64,000 nt of DNA from Coffea arabica (taxonomy: Eukaryota; Streptophyta; Magnoliopsida; Gentianales; Rubiaceae): the NCBI RefSeq assembly GCF_036785885.1, contig NC_092310.1:7688001-7752000 (forward strand), read 5' to 3'. The notes beneath the pieces were generated by a model. It had not been told where the DNA came from, did no database searches, and worked only from the letters and a program-made list of their open reading frames with translations. The position numbers were made by a program, and so were the translations under genes. Positions within the stretch are counted from its first letter, which is position 1. Each line of letters opens with the position of its first letter. Shown here in pieces: positions 11,086 to 23,712 of the stretch.

Positions 11086-11320
11086 AGAGATGAAAGACAT
11101 TCCTCCTGTTCTGTAATTTTGGTAGTTTTTGTTGGAATGGGTGAATGTGTAAGTTGTAATCTACTATCAGGCTAGTACTTTCTGTTTTCTTGAATGAATA
11201 GAGATGAAAGACATTCATCCGGATTGTAATTTTGGTATTTTTTGTTGGAATGGGTAAATGTGTAAGTTGTAATTTACTGACATCGGCTAGTACATTCTGT
11301 TTATTTTGAATGAATGAATA
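11086..11320 (+). repeat. Tandem duplication (114-bp period) downstream of the GRF gene
   Basis: Two copies starting AGAGATGAAAGACATTC at 11086 and 11200 and ending near TTGAATGAAT. They lie about 90 bp past the GRF stop, probably in its 3' untranslated region or terminator. Confidence 0.8.
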
Positions 11321-12157
11321 TATTTGATGTTCTAATCTGCTTCTAATTGGTTGTGCTTTTAAAGCTCATTTACAAGTTAACTGGATGTTGAGTTCATTTA
11401 CATATGTAATTTCTAGTTTATGCATGAACATGGGTTACATATCATTGGATTAAACAGTCCCAAAAATCAGAATAGGAAATTCACTGCAATCCTTGCATTG
11501 CAGATGTAAAGAAACATGGAAAAATAATAGGAATTCAGTGCATCCAAGTCATCCACAGCTAGAAGCATACTTTCACAACCACCATCCCATTGATCAAATA
11601 AAGGCGTTTTCCTGCCTAGAATCCTATATAAAACTTGAAGCATCTATTTATGATAATTTCCACAATCTAGAACGACCAGAAAACAGAATGAAAACTGAAC
11701 TTCAAAAACCTGAACGTCATATGTAATGGAACAGAACGACCAGAAAACAAAATGAAAACAGAACGACCAGTAAGCTACTATAAAACCTGAACATCATATG
11801 TAATGTTGGATAGTAAAACAAAACAAATGATAACATACCAAAAAACAAAAGAATACCAAAAGATAAAAGAAGATTTCATTACTGGCTTGGAACTAATGTA
11901 CAAAAGACACATTCAGAATTCATTACAATCACCAAATAGACACTACTTTGTCATTTGGCAGAAATGATTACAAACTTCAAAACTGTCATGTTCACGCTGG
12001 CTTGTTCTCAAGATACATCAGTTCCAAATACTGACAATAGCTACTAATCTGACAAAAGCTACTACTAATCAAATTCAGCAACACAACCATCCAAAAGGTG
12101 CTGATTAGCAACATTAAGCTAGGTACTGATTAGCAACATCCAAAAGGTGCTGATTAG

Positions 12158-15100
12158 CTACATATCAGTTAGCTTTCCCTTTGTCATTGCAAGGTGGATT
12201 TGAACATCTTTGATCCTAAAAGGTATCCCTGTTCTTCCTTGGCCAACTGATTGACTGCTATGTACCACAAAATGCTCTGGAATCCCAAAAGCTTCATGCA
12301 GGTTTGGTTGAGCAGTAGGGGCAAAAGATATTATGCTGTCATCACTAGTTGCTGGGTTTTTCTATGATGAATCTATTTGCTTTACACCTTGTTTGGTTCC
12401 ATTTCCCTGCAATACATCAGCATTTAACCACTAAATATTGAACTCACAAGAAACAATAACTAAATGTACATTAAGTAATAAAATTACAACAGATTTTCTT
12501 GATTTTTTGTTCTCCTCTTCTTTGCATTTGAAGTGTTGCCCCTGACTTGCAACAAAGCACAAAATGCATTAGCTGCTACAATGTTACAAACACAGGTATA
12601 TCTATTTACACAAATTACATGCTTGACTTACAGAGTTATCTACTCTCATGTCATCTAGTTGTGAGAGACTCATATTCTCTTGATTTGATTGTGTTTCCTG
12701 CCCCTGTTCACTCATTTGACTGGCTGCAACACCTGCTTCCTCTCTAAACTTATATGTCCGTGTGTTATGACCTTACTCACCACAGAATGAGCATTTATGG
12801 ATTTGACCAAATCTCCTCATCTTCTTGCCCTGCTCCTTTATTTGCTGTATCTCGTCAGCAAATTTTCTCCTCTGTTTCTTTGGTCTTCCTGGTGCTCTTC
12901 CATAAGTTTGTGGTAGGGGTAGCTGAACATCTACATCTTCCCACTCATGCTCTCCATTCACAGGTAAAATGCAAGGGTCATAACACTTAAGATACGTTTC
13001 AACACTGTAACAATCATCAATGTACTGCATAGGGTCCTTCATAGCAATCCACAAAGCTGAAATTGCATGAGCACATGGTATCCCTGTCAAATCCCATTTC
13101 CGGCATGGGCCAGTCCTATCCTCAATATTGACTACCCACTTTTCACCATAAGGACAAGCAACTTCAAAATTGACATCGTTTGATTTGTAAGACACACAGT
13201 AAGTTGCCTTGTCAATATTGTCCTTCATCATTTTTCTAATTTTTGGACAAAAACCAAATTTACTCCGCTTTTCCCTAGCTCTTTCTCTATTTTCTTGCAT
13301 TCTTTGCATGAAAACATGCCTAAATGCGTCCATCATGACAACAATAGACCCTTTCTTGGCATCTAATATTTTGCTGTTAAATGATTCACATATGTTATTC
13401 AACAACATATCACATTTAGGGAATGTTCTGAAATGTGATCTACTCCACTCTGCTGGATTCTTGTCCTCTAACCATTTAATTGCATCAACATCTAGTTCTG
13501 CTATGGCTTCCATTCTTCTTATGAATTGTGCATGAGTAGTTGGCTTAGCCGCTTTCCATAAGGCTTGCCTCATGGCTGTCCCTTTGAATCCAGTAGCTAC
13601 CATATTGCTATGCATATGCTTCACACAAAATCTATGATCAGCCCTTGGAAAAACTGAATCACATGCCTAAATTATGCCCTTCTACTTGTCACTCATTATG
13701 GTCCATTCATAGTCTTTTTCAATTTTTAGATCCTTCTTAAGTAAAGCAAGAAACCAAATCCAGAAATCCTTAGCTTCTCCCTCAGTTGCTGCATAAGCAA
13801 TTGGATACAAACCATTATTTGGATCAACTCCAACTGTTGTCAATAATACTCCACCAACCGCACCTTTGAGAAAAGTCCTATCTAACCCAAACACAGACCT
13901 GCAAGCATCTAAAAATCCTTTTTTCACCCCAGCAAAGCACATGTCCACTCTCTGAAATTTTCCTTGTTTGGTGACTGAATCAAGAATCAAAGTAGTCTTC
14001 TGCCACCTTCATCACTACAGTACTACCTGGGTTGCTTCTCAAGATTTCATTGATATATTTAGGCAACTTATTGTACTGGTCCACATCACTACCTTGGGCC
14101 AACTCCCTGCCAATTTTTTTAGCTTTATAGCCTTGATGTCTACTCAAATAGCACTTGTTCTCTTTCATTACCAGGTTTTTGAAGCTAGCATAATCCATCC
14201 TGGGATTCTCCCTAAATGTGTTAACATATTTTCTGCCAACCCACCCAGATTTCACACTCTTGTTATGATATGAAAACCCACACTTGTGCTTCTGTTGGAA
14301 TGTTCTAACTTCCAATTTGCCATCACCTTTCATCTTCCTAGCATATATGCACCAGTCACATCCTTTGTTAGGACAAATTGCCCTGCATCTAATGGTGTCA
14401 CTCTTGGTAAATTTAAATGGTCTACCCCGCTTCATATTCCAGGTTCTAACTGCCTCTTTAAACTCCTTGAATGTGGTAAATACCTGCCTAATTTCAAGGT
14501 TGGGTTATCTGCATTCTTGGGGTCATACATAGGGGCTCTTGAAAGGCCCTTTTCATCTGAACCTTGGAGACTATCAATATCTGAACCTGAATCTGGTGCA
14601 ACATCTATGTCGGAGTTGTCATAATTAGTATTAGAATTACTCACTGTTTGTCCCCTAGTTTCCTCTACACATTCCTTTTTTTCATTCATCTTAAGCTGCT
14701 CTTTCCTGTGATTTTCTACCCCTAACCATTCTAAATTATGATCAACATTTTCTTCATAGTCATTGTCATCAAAATTTTGCTCATAATCAGAATCTTTTCC
14801 TGAGAATTCTCCAGAATCAAAACCCTCTATATATTCACTATTAGATTCATCATCTTCATCTTCTAATACAAAATCTTCTTCATCAACATCAGACCCCCAC
14901 TGTGATGCTAATAACTCGCTAAAAGAAACCTCTATGTACAAATCAACTATCTTTCTATACTCAAATTGATCAACACAATAGGCATGCAATTCTCTATCAT
15001 GCTGTAACCGACGGAAGCCATGTTCCTCTATCAAAATGTGGTGCTTTTTGTCACCTATAGCCCCAACCTGACTTTCTAACATTCTATCCATTTCAAAAAG

Positions 15101-15184
15101 GCTTATACCTGTGACCTCTACATGATCAAACACCCTTAATTCACCTCCCTCATAATGAACATCAGGTTCAGTTTCACATTTTCC
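12158..15184 (-). pseudogene. MULE transposase (mudrA-like), multiply broken
   Basis: Order on the minus strand: an acidic N-terminal region with FDHVEVTGISLFEMDRML (15133-14490); a DNA-binding domain with IRCRAICPNKGCDW and ELRTFQQKH-like sequence (14435-13982); the DDE catalytic core starting GLDRTFLKGAVGG and running through DFWIWFLALLKKDL to the WTIMSDK motif (13990-13682); and the helical C-terminal part with a SWIM finger ending CRKWDLTGIPCAHAISAL (13624-12773). Defects are frameshifts at about 14486 and about 13990, in-frame TAG at 13682-13684 and 13667-13669, and TAA at 12773-12775 inside a zinc knuckle (KCSFCGE|GHNTRTYK). Coding potential continues past this to a GTAAGT donor at 12631 and a likely last exon (12407-12158). 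The element can move only with help from another copy. Confidence 0.88.
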
Positions 15185-15844
15185 CTATAAGTGACACTTC
15201 ATAGTCACTGTCGTGCTATCACTGTCTACATTTTTAAAAAAAAAAAGAAACAACAAACAACAAACAACCAACACAGACCATAATTTAGATGACAGAAATA
15301 GCAAAACTAACAAACTGACAATAAAAAATGCATACTTTAGCAAAGATTCAAAGACAAGGACCATCAATTGCAGTAAAATAAGTCCCACTTGTATAGTATG
15401 AACCAGCATGATAAAATCCCATTTAGAGACACACATGGGACCACATCACAAATGACAAATTTTTTTAGTGCTTTTTTCAGGATTGGTCATTAATAAAGCC
15501 TTCATTACAGATTTTTTGTCCCCTCAAGTACAAAAAACATCTTTTCCACTATATTCTAACATTATAGTTGACGATTGTGCATATATATCACAAAAAGAAG
15601 GCAAAATCACATACCATAATTAGGTATTGCCAGCTTGTTCATTTCCTTAGGTCTCACTGCCATTTCTGCTTTGCAATGCCATGAGCAGCTTCAGCTTGAC
15701 TGAATTTGACAAGATTTTTCCGTATTTTTTCACGTTTTGATTCTTGATTTTGGCTCTTAGGCTTTGTTGTTCTTTTGCTGAAGAGAAGAGATCAGGTTGA
15801 GAAATACGAGAGCAAATATTTCTTTTTCTGACATTCAACCTTTT

Positions 15845-16152
15845 TGGTGGGGTCCACTCCTTGATTAGTGAATTTTAACCTTTAATGTCTGTGTTTAATA
15901 TGTCCAAAGGCAAGACAAAACTGAAAATATTAAAAAACGTGTTTTAGAAATTAAAAAAATTGAAAATGGGGTTTTAGTGCTGGCACGTGATCTCACGTGA
16001 CTTGGTTCCGGTTGAAATTGAAAAAATTCCGTCAATTGTCCACTTTTAGTGCAAAATTGAATAGATTGGGGACCAAAATTGATTTTTGAAATAGATTGGG
16101 GACTAATTACGCGCATACACTATAGATTGGGGAACAAAATTACAATTCTCCC
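15845..16152 (-). repeat. Right TIR of the MULE
   Basis: Reverse complement of 10087-10396. It contains two G-boxes 10 bp apart (15984-15989, 15994-15999) and lies upstream of the transposase gene, whose leader probably runs through 15640-15840. Confidence 0.92.
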
Positions 16153-16161
16153 TAGATTCAA

Positions 16162-17377
16162 CTTTATATCATACCCAACTCATGACCAAATATAAACTAA
16201 TATTGCATAAATTTAGACTTTACCCAGACCTATTATTCTTTTATAGGATCTAGATCTGGATAGATTTGAATTTTATAAAAACCCATAAAAAATATGATAG
16301 GTTTAAATTGGTTTCGGGTTAAACCTAACTCATTAACATGCCTATCTAAAGGCTAAATTTGTCTCATTTATTACACTTACATTGAATAAATTCATTTCTT
16401 TTATGCATGAGAAAATATCATTTGTTGGTAAAAATAAAAGCAAAAATACCTATTTTTATTAAATCAACTGTTCTGTAAATTAAAGAATGATTTTGTCTTG
16501 ATATATCTTTTCCTACTATGTGGTAGTCTATTGTACCTATCGAATTTAATCAAGTACTTACATCTATCAGATCTATTATATTTCTTTAGGTTGCTTAGTA
16601 AAGATATTTGGCCTACAGTTTAATAGTAATAAACAAATTGTCAGAACCAAAAGAAACAAGAAAAATAAAGTTGGAACTCTTGCAACACTTTGAATACAAC
16701 TTTATGGATGATATGCTATAGATGAAATGCAAAAGAATAATTAAGTTCACATCTCAAGACGAAAGTATGCATAATAGTTTGATGTAAAAAGGAATCATTT
16801 TATATTGACCGAAGTAACAGAAGCTTCAAAGAATACAAAAGTTTTCGCATTACTTGATTTTTGAAAAAATAGAGGGTTAAAAAACATGCACAAGTTATAT
16901 GATAAGGAAAGAGTAAAATTGGTGGAGGAAAATCAATAAGTGTGTCTGGATAAGAGATGATTTGGGACAATATTTTTAAAATATTCATGTAGTAGCTTTT
17001 TGATTTGATGTATGTGTAATAAAAAAGTTGTTACAAAGTATGTTTATGATGTAAGCAGATAAATTTGTGTGATTAGTTTTTTATCTAATCTAAACATACT
17101 CAATATTCTTATAACCAAACCTGTACAGATAAATTGGCTGCTTAAATATGAAATGGATCCATGCTAACTTTCTTGGTGGTAGAGTAGTATAAAAAAAAAA
17201 GGAAAGAAAAGAAACCACAGCCCTTAGATTGATTCAAACACAACATTATCTTCTACACCTTTATAATTGCTTCATCTGTTCTTATCATGCACGAATCAAC
17301 TATCAATTTTATAATTAATAATTTTCTCAGTATTATCTTAGACTAAATCTATTTTTCATATCCACATGCAACCTACG

Positions 17378-17430
<53 letters not shown>

Positions 17431-18350
17431 TGGATCTGAATATATGACGCGAGTAAAATTTGAAACTCAAAAATAAATTAATATTAATTGTGGTCCCTTC
17501 ATTCCAATCCCTTAATTATACACAGTTGAGTAGCAAAAATCAATTCTCGAAAGAAAATTCATTGATGCAATCTATTCTACTAGCTGTCGGATGCAAGAGA
17601 CCCAGCTACCCTGCATTTTAAAATCAAAACCCAGGCTCTTGTTCACTTATTTTCTCTTTTCGTCCTCGCTCATCCTTTTTATGCCCCAACAGTGAATACA
17701 ATTTGCCAAGTATTTACTCTCGGACTCTCCGGGGCTAAAACTGTCCAAGAAGCCCACAAGGGAATTTCAGTTAAAACAATAGAATTACCTAACTCAATCA
17801 CCACGATGACCAACACCGCCACCACTGCTGCCAGACAAGCTCAGCACACCAAGTTAGAAGCAGCAGCTGGTAGCGATAGAGATCAAGTGACATCATCCAA
17901 AGTACACGTTGAAAAATTGACTTGGCAATGAAGTGAGTCGTGGGCGTATTTTACTATCAGAATTAGAGCATAAGAATTGCTTTGAAGGAATTAGCTGATT
18001 GAGTTGAATAAGAAGGTTGGTCATGTATTATTCAGTTGGTGAAAATTGAACCGTAAGATTGGTCGATCAAAATCCTCATATATGCCACAAAAGAAAAAAA
18101 AATTGCATTCTATACCAGAAATTGCACATTTTATTGTGGCTTTAAGAGAAAAAAGTAGAAAAGAACTTGAAACTCAAGCATTTGATACGTCCATAAAGTT
18201 CAAATTGTATGGTTTACAACGATAAAATATAATAACCTTAAAAATATGCTCAAAATAACCGATAAATGGATAACACTCAAAATAACTTATTCTCAATTAA
18301 TTCTACATGGAATCCATTTGCCAATAGCTTTTGGTTTCAGATTTTTCTTA
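16162..18350. other. AT-rich intergenic sequence with a (TA)n microsatellite
   Basis: No gene is recognised. A TA microsatellite occupies about 17383-17427. A GTG-initiated 79-codon open frame at 17692-17931 has fairly protein-like composition but no recognisable family, no ATG and no supporting splice context, so it is not called as a gene. Confidence 0.55.
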
Positions 18351-18352
18351 GA

Positions 18353-18580
18353 GCTTTGGTTGGAGATATACTATTATTCTTGACATACCGAAATCGCAAG
18401 CCTATTCCTCAAAAGTTTGATTTAATTTCATTCTACTTATTTAGAATCTAAATAAGTAGAATGACATTAGCGCTTTTGGTTGGAGATATACTGTTATTCT
18501 TGACATACCTAAATTGCAAGCCTATTCCTCAAAAGTGAGATTTAATGTTAGTCTACTTATTTAGGATCTAAATACAAAGA
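18353..18580 (+). repeat. 120-bp tandem duplication containing a long palindrome
   Basis: Two copies offset by exactly 120 bp share TTGGTTGGAGATATACT, TTCTTGACATACC and CAAGCCTATTCCTCAAAAGT. The first copy ends in a perfect 17-bp-arm inverted repeat (18429-18445 with 18447-18463, one-base centre); in the second copy the corresponding site keeps only one arm. Confidence 0.85.
18429..18463. repeat. Perfect 17-bp-arm palindrome
   Basis: CATTCTACTTATTTAGA is followed by one A and then its exact reverse complement. It would form a strong hairpin or cruciform. It has no T-run or gene beside it that would make it a terminator. Confidence 0.9.
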
Positions 18581-19910
18581 GATTTCTTCAAGCTCATCAT
18601 TTTCATTGATCTAGATTATAGGCCAAGCAAAAGTTTTCACATACCAGAAAATACAGTATGGGAGTAATAGATATGGAATGAATGCCTTTTGCAAGTAGGC
18701 AATGAAAAATGGGTGCAAAATGCTTCATGAAAAGATATCACAATTCCTTATTTAAATAGCTAAATGAATATCCTTAAAAATTTGAAGAGTGATTTTCTAC
18801 AACAAATGGTAATATAATTTGCAATTATATTTGTTAGAAAAAAATTTGAAGTTTTTGCTTTTGTTACATTATAACTTTAATCACAAATTCTGACCAACAC
18901 AACATGAATAAAAAAATTTGTAGTTGGTTAAAGATTGAAATCAGCTATATAAGCTATTTTTAATACTAATAATAGTTGTTTTTCTGATGACAGCTAACAA
19001 TGGAATGCGTTATTTTGGTTCCCAAGAAAATTTTAGCTAATTATATACGTGCATCACACGTGTATTTTTCTGGCAAATCAAAAGTTTTAGTCATTTTTAT
19101 GTAATTTTGTCACATCAAATGAGGTACAAATAACAAATATTTAGTTGTACCAAAAATCTACAAACCAACACGCATTGTAAGTATAAACTAATATTGTTGC
19201 ACCCTCTGAACAAAAATCTCAGCTCCACCACTAGCAGTAAACACACATAAATGAGCAGTGCTTAAATCACTGTTCACCCCTAAAACTATAAATACCACCA
19301 TGCCTAACCCAACTAAGGTTTTGAACACTCTCCACTTTCTTTCTCTAGAATTGTGGTTTTACTCGGATCTAACTTGAGCATCAAAGTGACTCTAGGGGAC
19401 AAAGCCTTGACACCCAATATGCTTCTTAGTGTTCTGCAGGTCATCTGATCAGCCAGCTAGTAACCTTCTAGTCTATTCTGTTCTGATAATCAAGGAATTG
19501 CTTCTTCATTATGCTTGTACACTGAGATCAATGATGGAAATGTGCACACATTCTCATTTGAATATGCACAAGACTAAAGCAAAAGCTATACATTCTTTGA
19601 GATTTTTTTTTTATTTTTGTTCACAAATGTTCCTTCTTCCATTATTGATATATAAAACTCCCTCTTTTTTGACAAGATTGTTGCATTTGGGCCCATGTGT
19701 TCTTGGATAAAAGATTATTTGCAAAACATTTCAGGATAATCTTAAAGAACATTTTGTGATGTGAAGTGATATATGAGAGATAGAAAGATATTTAAGAAGA
19801 TAAAAATGTAATTGCAAAACAAATTTATAATGTGCTCTTATAACCATTCTCATCCCGATTCAAGTCCTCCTATTTGCTAGACCTGGATTGCTGGCTGAAG
19901 CGCAATCGAT
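18581..19910. other. AT-rich intergenic sequence with a possible old LTR fragment
   Basis: No gene is recognised. Around 19190-19440 the sequence has a CTATAAATACCACC TATA-like stretch followed by TTGAGCATCAAAGTGACT, reminiscent of the transcribed ends of plant gypsy LTRs. Without a partner copy this stays tentative. Confidence 0.35.
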
Positions 19911-20117
19911 TTAGTTCGACCCAACCTTAAAAGTGGGTAATGCCCGTTGATAAACCTGATTTCTTGTTTCCTTGATAGAATTTATCCATGGGTATTCTCT
20001 AATCGCATGAATTACAGTTTCATTTTCTCTGCCACAAATTGAGCATGCCAGATTTCTATGTAGATGTTTCCCATATTTTTCCCAATTGGTGGGGATTCTA
20101 TAGTGTCTAATCAAGCA
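19911..20117 (-). pseudogene. LINE fragment (reverse-transcriptase zinc-binding domain)
   Basis: A short minus-strand remnant reading HRNLACSICGRENETVIHAI then ECPW-like REYPWINSI, the zinc-binding region that follows reverse transcriptase in plant L1 elements (CxxC ... H ... C). The final Cys is replaced. No flanking LINE parts were found. Confidence 0.7.
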
Positions 20118-21838
20118 TAACTAAATTTGCCATCTTATAGGCTCTTTGACCTACGGTTGTAAATTAATCAAGTTACTTGACTCGAATTTGTGAGTATCAT
20201 AGTCAAAGGCTCTACTAGAAGCCAAAATTAACTAAGTTTGAGGTGCATAGCATATGATCTTTGGTTTGATTTTGTTCCTAAATTGGTTTTGATATGATAT
20301 GGTGATATTTATAAAATGCCTAATTAAGGATACATGTCTTATAATCAAAGTAGGTTTTCAGCCTTGACGCTATGCATCAGGTGGTTAAGACTTGTTATTT
20401 TACTACAATGGGTATGAGTTTGAAATATTGGAGTGTGGAAAGAATAGTTCAAAGGAAAGGAAAAGCCAACAGGGAAAGGTTCGAGTGTGCCGGTGGTTTG
20501 CATTGGTGTCAATTAGGTGTTGTTTGCATGTCTTTGTAGTACTTGGTTTCTAATTTATCTGAGCAGGTTTGCTGCTTGTATTTCATGTGTTAATTGCATC
20601 AGGAAAGAATTGCCAAGTAGTGCTGAATTTCTTTATACGTGGCCAATTTGTTGCTAATATATATGAGGATCATTGTCCTTGGGAGTAGACATATTGCAGT
20701 CCCTAGTCAACTAGAACACTTTCTTATTCTTCCTTTCCTTATTACATATTGACGACAATGTGTGTATTAAGTGTTGGGGTGGGATTTGAAGACTTTGTGC
20801 ATTGTTTGTGATTGATTGTTGTTTGGAAATTTTGGAATTGATCTTGCTAATATATTGTGCTTTTAATTAGTTTAAATTTGGATTTGCTAGTAAGAAGTTT
20901 CGTCCAATTACAAGAGAAGACTCTGCCAAAATTTTTTCAAAATGTTGTTCAAAATTTTTCAATTTGGTCCAATTAGGAAAAAGTTCTCAACCATTAGGAA
21001 TTCAAATTCTCTTACTTTTGAAATAAATATATGTGATTTGAAAAATTCATTTCTCAATTAGCTTGAAAATAACTATTATAAGATTGGGACTTTTGCATTT
21101 AAGGAAAGCATATCTTGTAAAATAAAGGAAATTATAGCTAGAATTTTGCATGATTGATGAAGTTTCTTCTTTTTATTTGATTTTACAAAGTTGAGTGATA
21201 AGTATGATCAATAAATGAAATACTCTTCGCATAATTATTCGTTAGAGGGAATATCTATTTATTATTTTTACTTTTGAAAAAAAAAAAGAAAAGAGAATAA
21301 GAGTTGTACTTCTATTCTAATGGTTCATGTACTTAATAATTAGGAGTATTCATCTAAAAATATCAACTTTTGTGTAAAACAATACTTGACTTGAGAACAT
21401 GCAAAGCAATTCAATTATGTGATGTGTTAAATAATCGAGAGTGTTCATCTAAAAATGTTGATTCTCGGGTCAAAAAGCCACGTTTGCAATTTGAGTAAGT
21501 ATTTGTTATATAAAAATAAATCCCTCTTTTTTATTCGTGCAAAAGAAGATCATAGGTTGAGGAAGTTAAATCTTGACTATATGATTTATTTGCTTGTGAA
21601 AATGGGATAGGATAAGGAATTGAGTTGAACTTGTTGAAAATATGGTATAATTCTCTCTCTCTTTGCTTGATATTATGAGTATTTGAGGTAAAATGAATGA
21701 ATGTATAATGGTTATCTAGTTAGCTTTGAGGAATTAAATTCCAAGGGTGCACACATGTTTATTTCAAATGTTTGAATCAGTGTTGGTTTGTATTTCCTAT
21801 CACTTGAGAAAAAGCAATGATTCAAGTATAATGAAATT
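20118..21838 (+). mobile_element. 3' internal part of an older Athila-like element
   Basis: Non-coding sequence leading into an LTR start at 21839. It includes a purine-rich stretch near 20785 (GTGTTGGGGTGGG) typical of the 3' half of Athila/Tat-type gypsy elements, and the motif CTTGAGAAAAAGCAATGATT just before the LTR. That motif closely matches the one before the right LTR of the younger element (54919-54940). The 5' boundary is uncertain and no coding sequence survives. Confidence 0.5.
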
Positions 21839-23712
21839 TGATAATATTTTGCATAATTTTAGCATGTTTTATTGCCTGAATTTTTAATGTGTTTAAGTTA
21901 TTTTAGGAGCTAATTAACTAGGTTTCTAGTTAATTTTGTACTTTGTGGTTAAGTTAGCAAAATTTCATTTCTATAAATTAATGTGGTTTAAACTTCATGT
22001 TTTTGTACGTTTTAATGACTAAATCATCAAATGGAGTGAAATGAGAAAATTTGGATTATTCTTAATGATTTCAAGTGATTTCAAGTGACATGAAATACAA
22101 TATGATTAAAGTATGAAATGCAATCAAGTTCAAATGAAGAAAAGCATTGACAACCCTAACAAGTTCTAGTATTTCAGCTATAAGTTGAACTATAAGTATT
22201 CAATTGAGATTATTCTTAGAGCATTTTGGAGTTAGACCAAGGGCTACAATTATTATAAAGACATCGAAATCCAATTCACACATTGCAAGGATCAAAAAGC
22301 TGAAATACTGAGGTGCATTTTGGCTACCAAGATCTGAAGTTGCATTTCGACCAGTTAGGGGTATTTATATCATTTCTCAGTCTACAGAGCTCCTATTAAC
22401 ATGACTCTTGCATTGAAAAACTAGCTCAACAACTTTTATGTTTTGTACAAGTGCTAGTTTGACTTCCATTATCAAGAAATTTGCAACTTAAATTAGTGGA
22501 AAAATAGAGCAATTTCAGGATTAATCATAAAAGTGCAAACCTATAGGAAAGAATAAAATGCAAGCAAAAAGGGGCCTCTACTCACTTTTGTCACCCGTGT
22601 ATTTTTGTTTTGGCTATATTATAACTAGAACCAATTGCACTTCAACTTGCAACTGTTTCCTACTACTTTTTATATCAATTTTTTGAATAGATTTTGGTTG
22701 GAAAATGCAAGAAGCATCTTGCATTTTGGAGAATCAACTATTGGGAATCTCAAAATACAATTTGCACAACTTGAAACATGATTATTTGGGAAAAAATCTT
22801 CTATAAATAGGCCAATTATTTTGGAGTCTAGAGAAACTACACCAAAATGTAGTATTTCATTAGAACTCCCTAGTTCATTAGTTAGTATAGATAAGCACAG
22901 TTTTATCTAATCTTTGTGTAAGCTAGGCATAGATAAGGTAGAAGTTGAAGATGGAGAAGTTTGGAGCTCATCTGACAAGGGTGACATCTTGCCTATCACT
23001 TCATTTCTTGTATTGATTCTTATGTTTAGTTGTAAAACAGGTTTGGATCTTGTTTTCATGTCTTTTATATTTTGCTACTTTTTACACCTAGAGTTGGATG
23101 AACCTTCCATGACTGTTATGTGAGGTTTTCATGGCCATTTGAGTTATATCCTGAGCAAGTTATTTAGCATCATGATTAACTGATCAGTAATTGTGAATAT
23201 TTAAAGGTGTTATATTATCATTAAAAGTTGTGATTTAATACTAGTTTAAGAAAGTGTTATACCTAGGGATTATTCTCACAAAAGTAGAGAAACACTTTTG
23301 TGGCCTTAATCAGGTAATTTACTAGACTCTAATGAGTTGATAACTAATTTCTTCATTATGAAATGTAGGTGAAGGATAGTTATAGGTATGGTCAGTACGT
23401 CAGTAAAAGCAAGTATCACATACATTAGGAAATTAGCCATGACTTAGCCAAGATAATGAACTTCATTTATCTAGTAATTTTCATTGAAAAGAGCATATAG
23501 AAATCCCATAATCTTAGGTATATTTTCCTTATTACTTTTACTACTTTTTATGCATCTTTCTAGCATAAATTTACTTACTTTAATCGTGATAGTCTAAATT
23601 ATAGAGGAGTCTGAATCACATTGATAATTGACAATCTTACTTGTGGGATCGATGCTCAAAAACTTCCAATACTCATATATGATCTATACTCGTGTACGAT
23701 CAGTGCACTTGC
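21839..23712 (+). repeat. 3' LTR of the older Athila-like element, interrupted at its end
   Basis: Starts TGATAATATTTTGCATAA directly after the polypurine-like stretch. It has a TATA region CTATAAATAGGCC near 22802 and ends in a GGGATCGATG ... GTGCACTTGC stretch typical of Athila LTR 3' ends. The younger element inserted at 23713, very near this LTR's end; its remaining tail continues at 61353 (AGTATGAAATTTTGAGTTATG). Confidence 0.6.

Larger units (their letters stand above)
10087..16152. mobile_element. Complete MULE with long TIRs, perfect 9-bp TSD and a cargo gene
   Basis: A 6066-bp element. The ends are inverted repeats of about 310 bp starting GGGAGAATTGTAATTTTGAT and ending ATTACAATTCTCCC. 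The flanking 9-bp duplication TAGATTCAA is identical on both sides (10078-10086 and 16153-16161), diagnostic of Mutator-like elements. Inside are two convergent genes: an apparently intact GRF-zinc-finger gene (10606-10995, plus) and a broken MULE transposase (12158-15184, minus). The 11.3-12.16 kb middle holds short direct repeats around GAACGACCAGAAAAC but no convincing coding sequence. Intact ends and a perfect duplication indicate fairly recent insertion. Confidence 0.93.

Noticed and set aside
12754..14624. Plus-strand open frames opposite the MULE transposase
   Set aside because: They are shadows of the minus-strand transposase, which has clear domain order and a SWIM finger.
17692..17931. 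79-codon open frame with fairly balanced composition
   Set aside because: It starts with GTG, has no recognisable domain, no nearby ATG in frame and no splice signals tying it to other exons. The upstream ATG at 17681 is in another frame and stops at once.
18266..18451. 61-codon plus frame MDNTQNNLFSIN...
   Set aside because: It overlaps the duplicated segment and palindrome, has no family and looks like chance coding in AT-rich sequence.
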